A stretch of DNA of 64,000 nucleotides from Burkholderiales bacterium (GTDB lineage: Bacteria; Pseudomonadota; Gammaproteobacteria; Burkholderiales; Burkholderiaceae_E): NCBI GenBank assembly GCA_027487815.1, contig JAIYCW010000067.1:247032-311031 (forward strand), given 5' to 3'. Below are positions 61,445 through 64,000 of this stretch, piece after piece (position 1 is the first letter of the stretch; each line of letters starts with the position of its first letter). The notes beneath the pieces are model-generated. The model ran no database searches and was not told the origin of the DNA. It saw only the letters and a list, made by a program, of their open reading frames with translations. The position numbers and the translations under genes are program-made.

Positions 61445-63166
61445 CTAGCCCTCCTTCAGGCTATCGTCAAAATACTCATTGGCCAGCGGGCTCACCGGAA
61501 AGGCTCGCGAATTTTCCGCATTGCGCAGTTCAACCCGGCGAATCTTTCCCGAGATGGTTTTTGGCAAGGTGGCGAACTCGATGCGCCGAATGCGTTTATA
61601 AGGCGCGAGCTTTTCGCGACAAAACTGCAATATCGCCAGGGCAGTGGCTTCATTGGCTTCAACGCCAGGCGCTAACGACACGAAGGCTTTGGGCACAGCA
61701 AGCTTGAGCGGATCGGGCGATGGCACCACGGCGGCTTCTGCCACCGCAGGATGCTCAATCAACACGCTTTCGAGCTCAAACGGGCTGATCCGGTAATCGC
61801 TTGCCTTGAACACATCATCAGCCCGCCCAACATAAGTGATATAGCCATCACCATCGCGCTGGGCCACATCGCCGGTGCGATAAAACCCATCACGCATCAC
61901 CTCTGCATTTTTCTCCGGGGCGTTGGCATAGCCGGGCATCAATCCCGCAGGGCGCGGATCGAGGCGCAAGCAAATCTCGCCCTCCTGCGCAGGCTCATCC
62001 TGGGCGTTGAGCAACACCACTTCATAGCCTGGCATCGGCCGGCCCATCGAGCCATATTTCAAGCGCTGCCCAGGTGAATTGCCGATCACACAAGTGGTTT
62101 CGGTTTGCCCAAAGCCATCGCGAATCGTGATGCCCCAAGCTGCACGCACCTGTTCGATCACTTCGGGATTCAGCGGCTCACCAGCGGAAATCAGCTCGCG
62201 CAACTTCACTGCAAAGTCAGCAAGATTCTCCTGAATCAACATGCGCCACACCGTGGGCGGAGCACACAGCGATGTCACACCGTTGGCTACGAGCGTGTCG
62301 AGCACTCGCTTGCCGTCAAAGCGTGCGTAATTGAAGATGAACACGCAGGCGCCTGCGATCCAGGGCGCAAAAAAGCAACTCCATGCGTGTTTACCCCAAC
62401 CGGGTGACGAGATATTCCAATGGACGTCACCGGGCTTCAGGCCCAGCCAATACATGGTGGAGAGGTGGCCCACCGGATAGCTTTGATGGGTGTGTTGCAC
62501 GAGCTTGGGCTTGCTTGTGGTGCCGGATGTGAAGTAAAGCAGCAAGGGCTCATCGACCAGCGTAGGGGTGTCTGGCAGATATTCTGTGGAGCAGCTTTGA
62601 CTGAGCGCAATCGGTTGCCAACCCTCAATGGCCCGATCAGTGACGATACCAGTCAGGCCTTGCATCAAGCCTTCGAACTTGCTGCATTGGGTTGAATGGG
62701 TGGCCACATGGCGAATCTCGCCGCGTTCGATCCGGTCAATGAGATCGTCGCGCGTGAGCAGGCTGGTAGCGGGAATCATCACCGCACCGATTTTCATGCA
62801 CGCCAGCATGAGTTCCCAAAGTGCCACTTCATTGCCCAGCATCAGCAACACCCGCTCGCCCCGCTTGACCCCAAGGCTGCGCAGCCAATGAGCCACCTGA
62901 TTGGAGCGCTGGCGCATCTGCTCGAAGCTGACCTTCTGGTGCTGGCCATCATCGCCAATCACCCAAAGCGCAGGGGCTTGGTTATCTTTGGCCAGCTCGT
63001 CAAAGTGATCCAGGGCCCAGTTGAAATGGGTGAGCTTGGGCCACGCAAAATTCTGTACCGCAGCGCCATAATCGCTACGTTGATCGAACAGTGCCTGCCG
63101 TGCTTGACGATAGTTCTGAAGGCCAAGCTTGTGGGCGTCGCGATCAATCGGGGACAGGGCAGACAT
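61445..63166 (-). CDS. AMP-binding acyl-CoA synthetase
   Basis: A 573-residue adenylate-forming ligase that joins a carboxylic acid to CoA with ATP. Motifs in order are LYFTSGTTSKPKLVQHTHQSY (P-loop-like motif, near residue 208), DGFGQTETT (near 360), YRTGDVAQRDGDGYI (near 440), and the catalytic Lys region LPKTISGKIRRVELR near the C-terminus. The sequence PGWGKHAWSCFFAPWIAGACV is typical of the medium-chain/aromatic acyl-CoA synthetase branch, so short aliphatic or aromatic acids are likely substrates. It diverges from the thiamine-diphosphate enzyme gene. Confidence 0.9.
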   Translation of the reverse strand: MSALSPIDRDAHKLGLQNYRQARQALFDQRSDYGAAVQNFAWPKLTHFNWALDHFDELAKDNQAPALWVIGDDGQHQKVSFEQMRQRSNQVAHWLRSLGVKRGERVLLMLGNEVALWELMLACMKIGAVMIPATSLLTRDDLIDRIERGEIRHVATHSTQCSKFEGLMQGLTGIVTDRAIEGWQPIALSQSCSTEYLPDTPTLVDEPLLLYFTSGTTSKPKLVQHTHQSYPVGHLSTMYWLGLKPGDVHWNISSPGWGKHAWSCFFAPWIAGACVFIFNYARFDGKRVLDTLVANGVTSLCAPPTVWRMLIQENLADFAVKLRELISAGEPLNPEVIEQVRAAWGITIRDGFGQTETTCVIGNSPGQRLKYGSMGRPMPGYEVVLLNAQDEPAQEGEICLRLDPRPAGLMPGYANAPEKNAEVMRDGFYRTGDVAQRDGDGYITYVGRADDVFKASDYRISPFELESVLIEHPAVAEAAVVPSPDPLKLAVPKAFVSLAPGVEANEATALAILQFCREKLAPYKRIRRIEFATLPKTISGKIRRVELRNAENSRAFPVSPLANEYFDDSLKEG

Positions 63167-63200
63167 GGGGCTCTCCGGTGGGCAATGGCATACTTGATTT

Positions 63201-64000
63201 ATGAATACTCTACCGCAGGCCCGGATTGGCGGGCATATCCTGGCTGATGCCCTCGCAATTCATGGGGTGGACACCATCTTTGGCGTACCCGGCGAAAGCT
63301 ACCTTGCCGTGCTCGACGGCCTGGTCAAGCATGAAGCCCAGATCAAATTTGTGATTTGCAGGCAAGAAGGCGGCGCATCCTTCATGGCTGATGCTTATGG
63401 CAAGCTGACCGGCAAGCCGGGCATCCTGATGGTGACCCGCGGGCCAGGCGCTACCAATGGCAGCATTGGCATTCACAGCGCATTCCAGGACTCCACACCC
63501 ATGGTGGTGTTCGTTGGACAGGTCGGCAATGACTTTGTGGATCGCGAAGCGTTTCAGGAGATCGACTATCGGCGCATGTTTGGCCCGATCACCAAGTGGG
63601 TGGCCCAGATTGATCGGGCTGATCGGATTCCTGAGTATGTTGCGCATGCGTTTCAAGTCGCGACCTCCGGGCGATGCGGGCCGGTCGTGCTGGCTTTGCC
63701 GGAGGATATGCTGATTCAATCGGCGCAAGTCGACGATGCCCCGAAATACCGCCCGGTGCAGGCCGCGCCAAGTGCCGCGCAAATCCAAGAGCTTGCGCAA
63801 TCTCTTGCAGGTGCACAGCGCCCAATGGTGATTGCTGGTGGCAGCGGTTGGGATAACGAAGCCTGCCAACAACTTTTGGCGTTTGCCAAGCGCAATGCAT
63901 TGCCGGTTGGAGCGGCGTTTCGCTTCCAGGAATTGATGGACCATCATGATCCGCACTATGTGGGTGATGTGGGCATCGGAATCAATCCCAAACTGGCGCA
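63201..64000 (+). CDS. Thiamine-diphosphate enzyme, acetolactate-synthase-like (3' part outside window)
   Basis: The ATG at 63201 opens a frame that continues to the window edge, giving 266 residues. It shows the N-terminal pyrimidine-binding domain of the acetolactate synthase/oxalyl-CoA decarboxylase superfamily: GVDTIFGVPGESYLAVLDGL, the catalytic Glu in CRQEGGASFMADAYGKLTGKPG, TRGPGATNGSIGI, and the start of the central domain (MVIAGGSGWD). It is distinct from the large subunit of anabolic acetolactate synthase in its neighbours, so it may be a catabolic member. The exact reaction cannot be told without the C-terminal half. Confidence 0.85.
   Translation, partial: MNTLPQARIGGHILADALAIHGVDTIFGVPGESYLAVLDGLVKHEAQIKFVICRQEGGASFMADAYGKLTGKPGILMVTRGPGATNGSIGIHSAFQDSTPMVVFVGQVGNDFVDREAFQEIDYRRMFGPITKWVAQIDRADRIPEYVAHAFQVATSGRCGPVVLALPEDMLIQSAQVDDAPKYRPVQAAPSAAQIQELAQSLAGAQRPMVIAGGSGWDNEACQQLLAFAKRNALPVGAAFRFQELMDHHDPHYVGDVGIGINPKLA

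Noticed and set aside
63210..63956. 248-codon minus-strand frame at the window end
   Set aside because: The plus strand here encodes a clear thiamine-diphosphate enzyme that runs off the window.

Overview
The window looks like a chromosome segment of a beta-proteobacterium, most likely a member of the Burkholderiales. The signs are the gene order rubredoxin-pilGHIJ, a RibB protein fused to a degenerate GTP cyclohydrolase II domain, sucC-sucD, recA followed closely by recX, and ribH-nusB-thiL-pgpA-cinA. Most genes lie on the minus strand in tight, often translationally coupled operons. No rRNA, tRNA, CRISPR array or insertion sequence was recognised.

Layout. (1) 1-5.5 kb: type IV pilus genes. 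These are the Pil-Chp signalling genes pilG, pilH, pilI and the start of pilJ behind a rubredoxin gene, then (upstream on the same strand) a TfpX/TfpZ-like accessory gene and three tandem pilin genes. A near-consensus sigma-54 promoter precedes the first pilin gene. (2) 5.7-10.0 kb: a signalling operon of PP2C phosphatase, double-FHA protein, CHASE2 adenylate cyclase and a metallo-beta-lactamase-fold phosphodiesterase, probably a cAMP make/break module. (3) 10.1-19.5 kb: housekeeping genes terC, sucD, sucC, a DUF2889 gene, recX, recA (with a LexA box), cinA/pncC, pgpA, thiL, nusB, ribH and ribBX. (4) 19.7-29.3 kb: catabolic region with a Rieske oxygenase, a seven-gene operon (iorA, iorB, TRAP dctP-dctQ-dctM, two small envelope genes) and a divergent LysR regulator with an inverted-repeat operator candidate between them.

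(5) 29.4-43.6 kb: accessory region. It has small orphan genes, an antitoxin pseudogene stopped by one amber codon, a 30-bp fragment of RHS DNA, and a four-gene operon encoding Sec-targeted proteins: a repeat/LRR protein with a C-terminal sorting-type tail, a 232-residue exported protein, a transglutaminase-like protein lacking the catalytic Cys, and a 1567-residue RHS protein. The RHS protein ends in a GIY-YIG/URI-like domain and is followed 13 bp later by an LRR gene that is the obvious immunity candidate. A Xre/ParS-RES toxin-antitoxin pair closes the region. This RHS cassette, which has no PAAR, VgrG or other type VI marker, is the most interesting part of the window.

(6) 43.6-57.8 kb: a complete pelABCDEFG exopolysaccharide operon with overlapping genes, preceded by a secreted MORN-like repeat protein. 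(7) 57.8-64.0 kb: a small HNH protein, a class II aldolase family gene, ribE, ribD, a DUF599 membrane protein, an AMP-binding acyl-CoA synthetase and the 5' part of a thiamine-diphosphate enzyme gene. Riboflavin synthesis is split between ribBX-ribH at 18-19.5 kb and ribD-ribE at 59-60.6 kb.

All assignments come from reading the sequence and from recalled family features; no database search was possible.
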